Below, one piece after another: positions 47,721 through 58,933 of a stretch of DNA of 64,000 nucleotides. Under the pieces are notes generated by a model, which saw only the letters and a list, made by a program, of their open reading frames with translations, was not told where the DNA came from and did no database searches. Position numbers and translations under genes: made by a program. The DNA comes from Gordius sp. MW1 (taxonomy: Eukaryota; Nematomorpha; Gordioida; Gordea; Gordiidae). Position 1 is the stretch's first letter. Each line of letters opens with the position of its first letter. The stretch spans positions 14,700,501-14,764,500 of the forward strand of contig OZ038528.1 of the NCBI GenBank assembly GCA_964036665.1. The letters run 5' to 3'.

Positions 47721-48339
47721 AAGTAGTTTATAGATTTCTAGATATAACCTTCTTTTTTTTGAATAAATTTTCATATCTTTTAGATGCCACCCTATTAAAA
47801 ATCATAAAAACAAGAGGGATATCATCACCATTCTTAATCAAAAGCCTCTTTATTTTCGTCTTAGCATGTTTTTAACGATTTGAAAAGAAATAGATGGCCA
47901 TTTTTGAAAACTATTAATTGATTTTCCAATTATTTTATGTTATTAATATTGCAAGCTTTTTAATATTTAAAATTTTGGCCCGACTCATGATTATATATCT
48001 TGTTTGTTTTATTGAATTGTGGAGAAGAGGATCAACATCAACTAATAGTATACATGTGATGTATTCGGTCTAACTTTTTATATATAAATGCGCTATTTCA
48101 TTTAATGATATCGATACATATATTTATCAATTCTAAATACTAAATGAACCCGAATTAATTGTAATATCAGCCCACGATTTATCTGTCTAACAAAGCCTAT
48201 ACCCCTTGGTCCAGCCTTCATAAGGATTATAATAGCCTCGTCATTTAACATTAACTCTGATCAATCAAAGATTAACGAATCATTTAATTGACTAATTTTT
48301 TTTTTATCATTAGAAATTTATTTCCAAATAATTATGTAT

Positions 48340-48430
48340 ATGCTAAAATATATTAAATTAATGAGCTGGCATCGAGCCATGGATCGAGATTGTATTAGAT
48401 TTTACAATTTCCATGGTGATTTTCTGCTTG
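48340..48430 (+). repeat. Dispersed 85-bp repeat, copy 2
   Basis: Words GCTAAAATATATTAAATTAA, GAGCTGGCATCGAGCCATGG and TTTACAATTTCCATGG match the copy at 8805-8890 (reverse) and, less well, 49800-49885. Confidence 0.6.
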
Positions 48431-48845
48431 GTGTAAAAGAATTCTTTGGGATTGATTAATAATATAACTAGCGCAATTTGTCTAAATGAATATTGCAGCA
48501 AAAGCCATTCCGAGCTGACATATATTAGAATTAGTATAACCTTATTATTTCTCTCGTAAAATTCGCTCGGTAAATTTTTGGTTAACTCGGGCAAGACTGG
48601 CTAATATGGGATTATGTATCTTTAATAAAAAATTGATTATTTTCTTTGATTCCATTATCCATGTAAACTCTAAACTACCCTAATCTTTTTTTTTATTTGT
48701 GGGGTTCGGGTTAATAAAATTAGATCTTAAATTAATACAACTTTAACGAAAAAAACTATAAAGCCGAAATTATTTCGAAAAGATGTCAATGTTAGTTTTA
48801 AACCTCTTATCCCAATTAAAACGATGTAAAAACCTGGCCTCCCCA

Positions 48846-49022
48846 GGGGGACGCAGGGAGGGGCGGCAACTCCCCTCTAAATCCAATTCTTTAAAAATTA
48901 TAATATATATGGCTCAATTTTCAAAAAACTATTATTTTGCTCCTCCCTAAACCATGATTGCCACCCTCTAATTCCAATCCTGGATATGCCCATGAAACTC
49001 CTAATTTCAAATTGAAATGATG
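48846..49022. mobile_element. hAT-type MITE plus flank, tandem unit 1
   Basis: GGGGACGCAGGGAGGGGCGG to GGATATGCCCATG (48994), then a 28-bp flank ending AAATTGAAATGATG. The same order follows directly as unit 2, so the MITE and its flank were duplicated together. Confidence 0.7.
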
Positions 49023-49213
49023 CATAGGCGTAGCCAAGGGGGGCAGGAAGGGGCGGCTGCCCCCCTCTAAATCCCAAAATTTGTTGAATTTTATTAATAT
49101 TATGGCTAAAATTTGAAAAAATGTTCATTTTGCCCCTCGAAATCATGATTGCCACCCTCTAATTCCAATCCTGGCTACGCCCATGAAGCTCCTAATTTCA
49201 AATTGAAATGATG
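49023..49213. mobile_element. hAT-type MITE plus flank, tandem unit 2
   Basis: MITE from CATAGGCGTAGCCAAGG to CTGGCTACGCCCATG (49185), then the same 28-bp flank (49186-49213) as after unit 1, with one difference. Confidence 0.75.
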
Positions 49214-51069
49214 TAAATTTGTATTTAATAGCAAATGTAATAAAACATTTCAATAGTTTCCTCTTAATCTATTGGATAATGGAATTAGGATTTAACATAG
49301 ATTTTATATATAAGTTTAAGATTGGCGCAAATAAAATACGCGAACTTCTGAATCTAATAATGGCAAACCCTCAGACTATTCGCTCTATTGCCAAAATCAC
49401 CGTTATCTTCAAGATAAGTGTATATTTTTATTTATAATCACACATTATATCTATTAAAGCTACTCCATAAATTCATCAAACCGAATTAATTAAGTAGGAT
49501 TTAATAAATAATTTAAAATGTAGGTGATGAATTTTATGGAAATTTTTGTTTCACACATTTCACTTAAATTATAAATGTCTCAGATAAAAAAAAATTCAAG
49601 GTGGTTATTATTCTTATGTCAATATATATATATATTATTTATTTTTATGAAGGAAATAGTATTATAAGCAATTTCTTGACCATCGAAACATTGACATTAT
49701 ATTTTCAACATTTTAATTTTTTAAAAGTATTTGGTTATTAATATATGCTTTTTAAAATATTGATTATTAATTAAGGTTTATTTATGAATCATTATTAAAA
49801 CACATGCTAAAATATATAATTAACGAGCAGGCATAGGGCCATGGATCGAAATTATGTTTGATACTACAAATTCCATATATGTGTCTAGTGTAAAAAAACA
49901 AGTTTTGAGTAAATTGAGGCGTGACCATTGTATGGTCTTATAACTGTCAATTTTTGTAGCATTAATTATTGAAAATTTTGACAGAATTAATAAGCCATTA
50001 TTAAATTAAATAAGTTACTAAAATCAAATTAAAACTTATATTTATATTACCATATTTATAAGGCAGACATAACCTTGTATATGGTCAAATTAAAATTACA
50101 TTATTTTATTAGTCCTTCCCATCTTCTAGGTTTTCTGATTAAACAAGCATTGACATGCTATACTTTAAGCGCTAGCTCGATTACATTTTAATTATTTGAT
50201 TAATCTTCGGGGATTTTAAAATTGATTTGTCCTTGAATCTAGGGGTACAACAAATAAACCTGACAATTATGCGTAGGATTTCCAATTTTAAGTAAGGCTC
50301 TAAAAAACACTTAAATTAGTTTAAAAAATCTATCAACTATTTTGTAAATTTTTTTTAAAATTTAATTATGGCAATTTTTATTTAAATATAATTATCATAT
50401 CGCCCGTATATAAATATCGAATTTTTTCTTTCCTCCCCCCAAAAGTAATGAATACCGAATTATTTGGTGGAAATTTGTTTTAAACATCCTTAAAAATGTA
50501 CGACTTCAACTAGATCTTGCATTGACTTCTTTAATCCTGCTCAAAATTAATTAAAAGTGCGTTCGAGATTTGTGAGAATTGAAGTTTCCAATATAATTTA
50601 GCATAAAATTTAATTTTTTTTAAACATTCAAGCTTGCACTTTGAAATTTTGTTTGTCGCAAACATAGTTAATAAAAATGTTATATTTGCTTAAGATTTTT
50701 ATCGTTTTGTCATAATTAGTGTAAAACTTTACATCATATTAGAATATTCTAATTTAAATTGAAACTCGTCTAAACGGCATTTAAGTTTGAATAAAACGAT
50801 ATGTAATGTATACCCCTTTTTTTTATAAATGTTTAATTATATTTGTAATCAGCTCGTTATTATAACTGAAATCTCTTCTCGTTTCATACTTTTCCAATCT
50901 CATAATTTTTCCCTTAGCATGTGTTTTCTATGTGCGTTTGCTGCTATTTGACGCTTATAATAAATTAAATTTAAAAAAAATTTAATACGTGACCTTTTGA
51001 TTTTACAAATCGTGGCCAGGAAAACGCCTTAAAAAGTGAATTGTATTGACATGATAGATGCAGTTTAAG
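49214..51069. other. Unassigned AT-rich DNA with repeat copy 3
   Basis: The third copy of the 85-bp dispersed repeat lies at 49800-49885 (GAGCAGGCATAGGGCCATGG). No gene recognised. Confidence 0.4.
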
Positions 51070-51252
51070 CATGGGCGTAGGCAGGGGGGAGCAGGGGGGG
51101 GGGGTGGCGGCCGCTCCCCCCTAAATGGGAATTTTTCTTTTTTTAAATGTAAATTTTTGTAAAAATTGGAAAAAATTAGTGTTTCGCACCTTAGTCTCGG
51201 CGAATTTTTTTTGCTCGCCCCCCCCCTTATCCGAAAGCTGGCTACGCTCTTG
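51070..51252. mobile_element. hAT-type MITE
   Basis: Termini CATGGGCGTAGGCAGG and AGCTGGCTACGCTCTTG; flanks AGTTTAAG and AGTTTGGG match at six of eight positions. Confidence 0.75.
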
Positions 51253-51547
51253 AGTTTGGGTAAATAAGATTAATAACATTTGAATTTAAAACAACAGTTT
51301 AATTTAAAAAATCCACAGGATCCAGCGAACATTTTTTGCTTTTTAAACAATTTTTATGCAATTGACAAATTTGGATTTACTCGCTAATATATTAAACATG
51401 AGTTAGTGTTAATATTTTTGGACTCTAGACCAGTGATTCTTAACCTAGGGGTCGCGACCCCCAAGGGGGTCGCGAGAAGTTTGCCGGGGGGTCGCCAAAT
51501 TTTTTTAGAATAAAATAAAAATATTCAGAAAAGCTTTAGAAAAAATA

Positions 51548-51627
51548 CTCACCTTGCGATTCGAACTCGTTGCATTATGTTTGTTTACATTTACAAGACG
51601 TCGCTATAACCACTCACACCATGCTGC
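51548..51627 (-). other. tRNA-like sequence in left arm
   Basis: Minus strand: GTGTGAGTGGTTATAGCG resembles an A box and GAGTTCGAATCGC a B box, with CTTGTAA between them (would read UGU, Thr). Stems pair poorly, so this is a degraded or tRNA-derived sequence, not a gene I would call functional. Confidence 0.35.
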
Positions 51628-52863
51628 TATTAAATTACGTTGTGAAACTTATTATTTATAATGAAAATAATTTTTTGAATGGTAGATTTTTTTGCTGTTT
51701 CATAATTTATTCATTTTCTAATCTTTAAAATAATTATCTTCATTTAATTTTACAATTCAACAAATTTAACTTCTGAAATTTAAAAATAAAGCGAACTTCT
51801 CACCACAGACTTTGGATCGCAAAATAGTGCATTATTTCTTATATTGTTTGTTCATTTTAAATAGTTATTATATTCCATATTATGAGCAAAAAGCAGAAAG
51901 AAACATTGGAAATTTTTTTTGATCTAAATAATCGCGGACCAGGAACTTCAAATATTAGTGAAGGTTCCGATGATGATACAGCGAAAAATGAAACGGAAAA
52001 AACCAATAGTCCTAAAACTAAAGGTATAAAATCAAGTAACAATAGAATTAGAAAATACTATCGTGATTATATTAAATATGGGTTTGTAAGCATAGAAGTT
52101 CGAGGAACTACAAAACCACAATGTGTTATATGTGGTGTAGTTCTCTCTAATGAATCAATGAAACCTAATAAATTGTGGAGGCATTTAAATCTTAACCATG
52201 ATAAATATAAAAATAAAAAGGAAGATTTTTTTATAAGAAAAAGAGATGAATTAAAAAATCAAAAGACGCTCATAAATGTGACAACTACTACCAATAAAAA
52301 TTTATTAAAAGCTTCATTTATTGCAGCTTTGTACATTGCAAAAGCAAAAAAACCATTTACTATAGCCGAAGAATTATTAAAACCTGCCATGTTTAATATT
52401 TGTAAAGAGCTATTTGAACCCTTTGTGTCAAACAAAATTAAAGAAATACCTTTGTCAAATGATGCAATTTATAATAGAACTTTATTAATAGCTAATGATC
52501 TTCAGGAACAGTTAACTGGCTATATTAAAAATTCTCCTTGGTTCTCATTACAAATAGATGAATCTACAGATGTTTCTAACAGGAGCATTTGCTTAGGATA
52601 CATTCGATTTATTGATTTTATAAAAATGGATATATCTGAAGAATTTCTCTTTTGCATAGACTTAGAAACAGATACAACAAGTGAAAATATATTTAACAAA
52701 ATAGATTCCTTTCTGAATACTAATGGCTTACTCTGGAAAAACTGTGTTGGAATTTGCACAGATGGTGCTGCCTCTATGACTGGCTGTTATAAGGGCATTA
52801 CATCAAGAATAAAACGTATTGCACATGCAAACATAACAACTACTCATTGTTTTATTCATAGGG

Positions 52864-53363
52864 TATCGTATCCGGAGATACGAAGATATCTTCCCCCCCC
52901 TGTTCTTTTATAAAAAGAAACGCCGCCGCTCACTATACGTGGTACGTATGTTACTTTTTCTTTCCCCCATGCCCCCTGACACAAAAGGTTAATTGATTGT
53001 AACATCTGTGTACTGAATATATACATAGAACTTTATTCCTTTACATTTAATTTCTAGTACGCGTATGTTATCCCCCCCCCCCCGACGCGCTTATACGTAT
53101 TTGTTATTTCTATCAATACGGATCTTTGATTTTTACATACTCGAGAGTTGCGTGATTTTATTCATTAATAAATTTATTCTGGGAGATAAATAAAATACAT
53201 AAAAGACCTAAAGAAAGAATTAAATGGTGAGTCCCCCTTTTGGGGGGGGACAAGGTTTACACTTAGGGACCAATATTTCCCCCAATTCTAGCAATGATAA
53301 TTCCCCCTTCCTTCAAATCATTTTTATTCATATCTTATATCCCCTTTTTTTAAAGATATGAAA
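52864..53363 (+). repeat. 5' LTR
   Basis: 500 bp; starts TATCGTATCCGG and ends GATATGAAA, not the usual TG...CA. Contains an inverted TATCGTATCCGGAGATACGA at its start. Confidence 0.85.
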
Positions 53364-54088
53364 ATGGTGTCCAGAAGATAAAAAAAATCCCACCCTCGTA
53401 TATTCCTATTCATCATACCCCAAAATCGCATCCTGCACAAATATAAATTTCCTCAAGGTAAAGAAAACAGGATTGAAAGTGGTTGAGAAGTTATTCGAAA
53501 CAAATCACCCCTACCCAATGCATGAATTATCGACTAATTGCTTCAAAAACTTATTGAAAACTGGTACATGGAAAATTCAGGTCGGGTCTGTGACATCCAT
53601 AATTGTTAAGGCAGCAGGAGTCTCCTTAATTTTCAGATGAGGGCAAGAGTTCCTCATGTATGGAGGTAAAGGCATATTAAAATGCTGAGAATTCCTCATT
53701 TTAGATGGATTTCAGAACGACAATAACAGAATTATCCAATAAAAAGAAATTCATAGAGCCGGGATTCAGTTACCTATAGAGCGGGGAAGAAAATTATTAT
53801 TGGATTATTCCAGGAGTATTCCCACAAGCCATAGATGAGGTATTTATAATTACATCCCGTTGGCCATGAATACTTAATTTTTCAAAAGAAGAGACCACGT
53901 GATTGCTTTGAAGGATACACATGTCGTATATAATTATTTTTGGATAGTTAGTATAATATTTTTGATATTGTTACTATTAATATCATGTAAACCCATAATG
54001 AGAACGTTGTTGATAAAAATCCGATTGCATGATATCAATTATTCTTTTATCCACCCCTGGTCCTAATTTTTTTTGGAAAACCGCAAGG

Positions 54089-54589
54089 TATCGTATCCGG
54101 AGATACGAAGATATCTTCCCCCCCCCTGTTCTTTTATAAAAAGAAACGCCGCCGCTCACTATACGTGGTACGTATGTTACTTTTTCTTTCCCCCATGCCC
54201 CCTGACACAAAAGGTTAATTGATTGTAACATCTGTGTACTGAATATATACATAGAACTTTATTCCTTTACATTTAATTTCTAGTACGCGTATGTTATCCC
54301 CCCCCCCCCGACGCGCTTATACGTATTTGTTATTTCTATCAATACGGATCTTTGATTTTTACATACTCGAGAGTTGCGTGATTTTATTCATTAATAAATT
54401 TATTCTGGGAGATAAATAAAATACATAAAAGACCTAAAGAAAGAATTAAATGGTGAGTCCCCCTTTTGGGGGGGGACAAGGTTTACACTTAGGGACCAAT
54501 ATTTCCCCCAATTCTAGCAATGATAATTCCCCCTTCCTTCAAATCATTTTTATTCATATCTTATATCCCCTTTTTTTAAAGATATGAAA
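54089..54589 (+). repeat. 3' LTR
   Basis: 501 bp, matching the 5' LTR apart from homopolymer length; preceded by GGAAAACCGCAAGG, the only purine-rich candidate for a polypurine tract. Confidence 0.85.
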
Positions 54590-55555
54590 TAGGGAACAAT
54601 TAGCCTCCAAGGAAATGAGTGAAGAATTGAATGAAGTTTTGATAATTTCAGTAAAGATTATAAATTTCATAAAAGGAAGTTCACTAAAGTCAAGATTATT
54701 TTCAATTTTTTGTGAAGAAGTTGGCGCGGTTGGCGCAGATAATAGTTCTCTTTTATTTCACACAGAAGTGAGATGGCTATCACGAGGAAAAATCTTAACT
54801 CGTTTATTTGAATTGAGACTGGAAGTTGAACTTTTTTTAAATGATAAAAACTCCAGCCTATCAAGCTATTTTGATGACAATAATTGGGTCGCTAAATTGT
54901 CATATCTAGCGGATATTTTTACAATTCTAAATCAGTTGAATATATCTATGCAAGGACCTAAATCTGATATTTTTACTATGCATAACAAAATTGAGGCTAT
55001 GAAAATGAAATTACAAAGATGGATTCAAAGAATAGACTCAAATATATATGAAATGTTTCCATTCTATTCACAACTAATCTCTGATTCAAAATTTCAATTC
55101 GAGAAAGAAAATGTAAATTACTTGATTAAATGTCATATTTTAAAATTAATTGATAAATTTGAAAAATATTTCCCTAATGATGAAGGTCACATTACAAAAC
55201 TCTGGATTCAAGATCCATACAACAATTATAAAAATACCAATTTATCATCAGATGATGAAGATTCATTATTAGAATTAACTTAACCTTTTTATACATGCGA
55301 CCCCCCAAATATTTTATAATTTTTTTGCGACCCCCCCATTTTTTTTATAATAATTTATATTTGTTAAATTATCTATTATATGATTTTTTATTATTGTTTC
55401 ATTTTATTAAATAATAAACATAAAACACAACTTTATTATTTCATTATCTATTTAAAATTTAAATAGATAATGAAATAATATCAACATAAAAACTTCATAA
55501 TTAAACATAAAAACAATTCATTTATAATAAAAAGGATATGCATTCGGAAATATAT

Positions 55556-57496
55556 TTAATGAGATTTCTGCTGCTGAACATCATCAACCAATTTGTTAAT
55601 TCTTGGTTCAATTGATTGTAATGCTATCCTCATGCAGGAATCTAGTCGCAATCGATTGCGTTTTTTAGTTTTTATATCCACCATAGTTGAGAAACCTTTT
55701 TCACACAAATATGTACTAGCGAAAGGCAGCAAATTTTGCATTGCTGCTGAAAATAATGGAGGATATTCTGCACGAATTTGTATCCAAACTTGCGCCAAAC
55801 TTTTAGTTTTAAACAAAGATTTTAAATTACAATCATTTATTAATTCTAATAATGAATCTTCATCATCTGATGATAAATTGGTATTTTTATAATTGTTGTA
55901 TGGATCTTGAATCCAGAGTTTTGTAATGTGACCTTCATCATTAGGGAAATATTTTTCAAATTTATCAATTAATTTTAAAATATGACATTTAATCAAGTAA
56001 TTTACATTTTCTTTCTCGAATTGAAATTTTGAATCAGAGATTAGTTGTGAATAGAATGGAAACATTTCATATATATTTGAGTCTATTCTTTGAATCCATC
56101 TTTGTAATTTCATTTTCATAGCCTCAATTTTGTTATGCATAGTAAAAATATCAGATTTAGGTCCTTGCATAGATATATTCAACTGATTTAGAATTGTAAA
56201 AATATCCGCTAGATATGACAATTTAGCGACCCAATTATTGTCATCAAAATAGCTTGATAGGCTGGAGTTTTTATCATTTAAAAAAAGTTCAACTTCCAGT
56301 CTCAATTCAAATAAACGAGTTAAGATTTTTCCTCGTGATAGCCATCTCACTTCTGTGTGAAATAAAAGAGAACTATTATCTGCGCCAACTTCTTCACAAA
56401 AAATTGAAAATAATCTTGACTTTAGTGAACTTCCTTTTATGAAATTTATAATCTTTACTGAAATTATCAAAACTTCATTCAATTCTTCACTCATTTCCTT
56501 GGAGGCTAATTGTTCCCTATGAATAAAACAATGAGTAGTTGTTATGTTTGCATGTGCAATACGTTTTATTCTTGATGTAATGCCCTTATAACAGCCAGTC
56601 ATAGAGGCAGCACCATCTGTGCAAATTCCAACACAGTTTTTCCAGAGTAAGCCATTAGTATTCAGAAAGGAATCTATTTTGTTAAATATATTTTCACTTG
56701 TTGTATCTGTTTCTAAGTCTATGCAAAAGAGAAATTCTTCAGATATATCCATTTTTATAAAATCAATAAATCGAATGTATCCTAAGCAAATGCTCCTGTT
56801 AGAAACATCTGTAGATTCATCTATTTGTAATGAGAACCAAGGAGAATTTTTAATATAGCCAGTTAACTGTTCCTGAAGATCATTAGCTATTAATAAAGTT
56901 CTATTATAAATTGCATCATTTGACAAAGGTATTTCTTTAATTTTGTTTGACACAAAGGGTTCAAATAGCTCTTTACAAATATTAAACATGGCAGGTTTTA
57001 ATAATTCTTCGGCTATAGTAAATGGTTTTTTTGCTTTTGCAATGTACAAAGCTGCAATAAATGAAGCTTTTAATAAATTTTTATTGGTAGTAGTTGTCAC
57101 ATTTATGAGCGTCTTTTGATTTTTTAATTCATCTCTTTTTCTTATAAAAAAATCTTCCTTTTTATTTTTATATTTATCATGGTTAAGATTTAAATGCCTC
57201 CACAATTTATTAGGTTTCATTGATTCATTAGAGAGAACTACACCACATATAACACATTGTGGTTTTGTAGTTCCTCGAACTTCTATGCTTACAAACCCAT
57301 ATTTAATATAATCACGATAGTATTTTCTAATTCTATTGTTACTTGATTTTATACCTTTAGTTTTAGGACTATTGGTTTTTTCCGTTTCATTTTTCGCTGT
57401 ATCATCATCGGAACCTTCACTAATATTTGAAGTTCCTGGTCCGCGATTATTTAGATCAAAAAAAATTTCCAATGTTTCTTTCTGCTTTTTGCTCAT
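55556..57496 (-). CDS. Intact hAT (ZBED-type) transposase, 646 aa
   Basis: DNA transposase of the hAT superfamily. Residues of about 60-125 form a BED zinc finger (CVICGVVLSNES ... LWRHLNLNHD: C-x2-C and two His). The catalytic core has WFSLQIDESTDVSN (first Asp), CVGICTDGAASMTG (second Asp) and THCFIHREQLASKE (C-x2-H block). The C terminus has PFASTYLCEKGFSTM and KKRNRLRLDSCMRIAL, the hATC dimerisation region. Uninterrupted from ATG (57494-57496) to stop, with length normal for this group. It sits 451 bp inside the right TIR, and the TIRs and 8-bp target site are intact, so the protein could be active; expression is not shown by sequence. It differs from domesticated ZBED5-like host genes in still being enclosed by TIRs. 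Confidence 0.92.
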   Translation of the reverse strand: MSKKQKETLEIFFDLNNRGPGTSNISEGSDDDTAKNETEKTNSPKTKGIKSSNNRIRKYYRDYIKYGFVSIEVRGTTKPQCVICGVVLSNESMKPNKLWRHLNLNHDKYKNKKEDFFIRKRDELKNQKTLINVTTTTNKNLLKASFIAALYIAKAKKPFTIAEELLKPAMFNICKELFEPFVSNKIKEIPLSNDAIYNRTLLIANDLQEQLTGYIKNSPWFSLQIDESTDVSNRSICLGYIRFIDFIKMDISEEFLFCIDLETDTTSENIFNKIDSFLNTNGLLWKNCVGICTDGAASMTGCYKGITSRIKRIAHANITTTHCFIHREQLASKEMSEELNEVLIISVKIINFIKGSSLKSRLFSIFCEEVGADNSSLLFHTEVRWLSRGKILTRLFELRLEVELFLNDKNSSLSSYFDDNNWVAKLSYLADIFTILNQLNISMQGPKSDIFTMHNKIEAMKMKLQRWIQRIDSNIYEMFPFYSQLISDSKFQFEKENVNYLIKCHILKLIDKFEKYFPNDEGHITKLWIQDPYNNYKNTNLSSDDEDSLLELINDCNLKSLFKTKSLAQVWIQIRAEYPPLFSAAMQNLLPFASTYLCEKGFSTMVDIKTKKRNRLRLDSCMRIALQSIEPRINKLVDDVQQQKSH

Positions 57497-57750
57497 AATA
57501 TGGAATATAATAACTATTTAAAATGAACAAACAATATAAGAAATAATGCACTATTTTGCGATCCAAAGTCTGTGGTGAGAAGTTCGCTTTATTTTTAAAT
57601 TTCAGAAGTTAAATTTGTTGAATTGTAAAATTAAATGAAGATAATTATTTTAAAGATTAGAAAATGAATAAATTATGAAACAGCAAAAAAATCTACCATT
57701 CAAAAAATTATTTTCATTATAAATAATAAGTTTCACAACGTAATTTAATA

Positions 57751-57830
57751 GCAGCATGGTGTGAGTGGTTATAGCGACGTCTTGTAAATGTAAACAAACA
57801 TAATGCAACGAGTTCGAATCGCAAGGTGAG
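57751..57830 (+). other. tRNA-like sequence in right arm
   Basis: Mirror copy of 51548-51627, with the same A-box-like and B-box-like segments, between the transposase start and the TIR, reading away from the ORF. Confidence 0.35.
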
Positions 57831-57955
57831 TATTTTTTCTAAAGCTTTTCTGAATATTTTTATTTTATTCTAAAAAAATTTGGCGACCCCCCGGCAAACT
57901 TCTCGCGACCCCCTTGGGGGTCGCGACCCCTAGGTTAAGAATCACTGCTCTAGAC

Positions 57956-58933
57956 AATAACCATTTCTATTCCAGTTTAAAATTGTAGAATAAGTTTTTA
58001 TGTATATGCAATTTTGCTATTCCACATGATTTTAATAAGACTATATGTTTTTAAAAGTGTTGTTATTGTACGCCATAGTAAATTTAATTAGTTAACAATT
58101 TTAATGTATTTTTATTCCTTATATATACTAACGAACAAAATTACCGTATATGCGGTGTGTATTTAGACTGATAAGATTATACAATTAGAAACCATCCCTT
58201 AAGACATACATAATATGCGTTTTAATAATAATCTATATATAAATTAATTTGAATGTAAATGTGGTGAAAAACGGAGTGGGTTACATTTGAATTTGTGGCT
58301 ATATTAATATTACCTTTTAATTTTTTAGTATCTAAACCTAAAAAATTGAGCAAATGCTTCAACTATTCAATTTTAATAATAATCATTTTCACAAATATAC
58401 AGCTTATTTAAAAAAATATCTCACAGTTATTAGGTATACATATATCAGCAAATGGTAAATTGTATTTAGTAGGAGCAGTGGTGTATAAGTATACTTTATT
58501 AAAAATAAAAATTCTCGAAACCCACTTAAAATGTAAGTGTGGCTTTATTAGTAAACTCAAGGACTTTGATTCTTGTTTGTGGTGGCTATATTAAATTCCA
58601 TCATCATCAAAAAACGCCATATATATCCGATTCGATTCCTTAATGAAAACATATTGGAAACGTGTTTGTCCTTCTTATAGCCTTCGTTTAAATATCTATC
58701 GGAAGCCCCTCTAAACTGAGGGCTTAAAGCCTTTTAATGCTTTGCGCCTATGTAAAAAATGCCGCTACTTAGCGAGCATAAATTTGTGTAATAACTAATT
58801 GAAATAATAATGTCTGTGTTATTGTATGGTTATTGTAACAAAACGTATAACAGCATTGCATTTATTGCTTTTATTAGGTCATAGATATTACACTAACGGT
58901 GGGCGAAAGTTTATCATACAGCACATTACCTGA
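57956..58933. other. Unassigned AT-rich DNA
   Basis: Nothing recognised. Confidence 0.35.

Larger units (their letters stand above)
52864..54589 (+). mobile_element. Short non-coding LTR retrotransposon (TRIM-like), family A, nested in hAT
   Basis: Direct repeats 52864-53363 and 54089-54589 enclose 725 bp. TAGGG is duplicated at 52859-52863 and 54590-54594, and removing the element and one TAGGG restores the transposase frame. TGGTGTCCAGAAG begins 2 nt after the left LTR, a primer-binding-like site, so it is read on the plus strand. No gag or pol is encoded. LTRs differ essentially by the length of a C run. LTR and interior segments (TTTAATTTCTAGTACGCGTA, GACGCGC, TACGTATTTGTTATTT; CATCCCGTTGGCCATGAA) are shared with the 19797-21853 element. 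Confidence 0.9.
51882..55283 (+). pseudogene. hAT (ZBED-type) transposase, left copy, split by LTR element and truncated
   Basis: 51882-52863 encodes the first 326 residues exactly like the intact copy (BED finger, first catalytic Asp, second catalytic Asp, C-x2-H). The LTR element at 52864-54589 then interrupts the codons after FIHR. The frame resumes at 54595 (EQLASKEMSEELNEV) and ends at 55283 with SSDDEDSLLELT, so the C-terminal 94 residues, with the hATC dimerisation part, are missing. It also has a 9-bp duplication (GVGA becomes EVGAVGAD) relative to the right copy. It is not functional. Confidence 0.9.
51431..57947. mobile_element. Inverted composite ZBED-type hAT element with perfect 8-bp target duplication
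   Basis: Starts CAGTGATTCTTAACCTAGGG and ends with its complement CCCTAGGTTAAGAATCACTG. CTCTAGAC occurs immediately before (51423-51430) and after (57948-57955). Inverted symmetry runs far beyond ordinary TIRs: from each end there are 451 bp, then a transposase ORF pointing inward. The left copy is cut by an LTR element and stops after about 550 codons; the right copy is full length. The centre (55284-55555) has GCGACCCCCC words like those near the ends and an inverted AAATAGATAATGAAATAATA motif. The arms appear almost identical, with one 9-bp difference noted. The TSD shows that the whole structure was inserted as one unit, or was rebuilt in place after insertion. Confidence 0.88.

Noticed and set aside
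51548..51627. Functional threonine tRNA gene
   Set aside because: Box-like words are present but acceptor and T stems pair poorly, and it lies inside a mobile element.
55593..57521. Plus-strand frames within the right hAT arm
   Set aside because: Antisense shadows of the intact transposase; the mirror frames appear in the left arm for the same reason.
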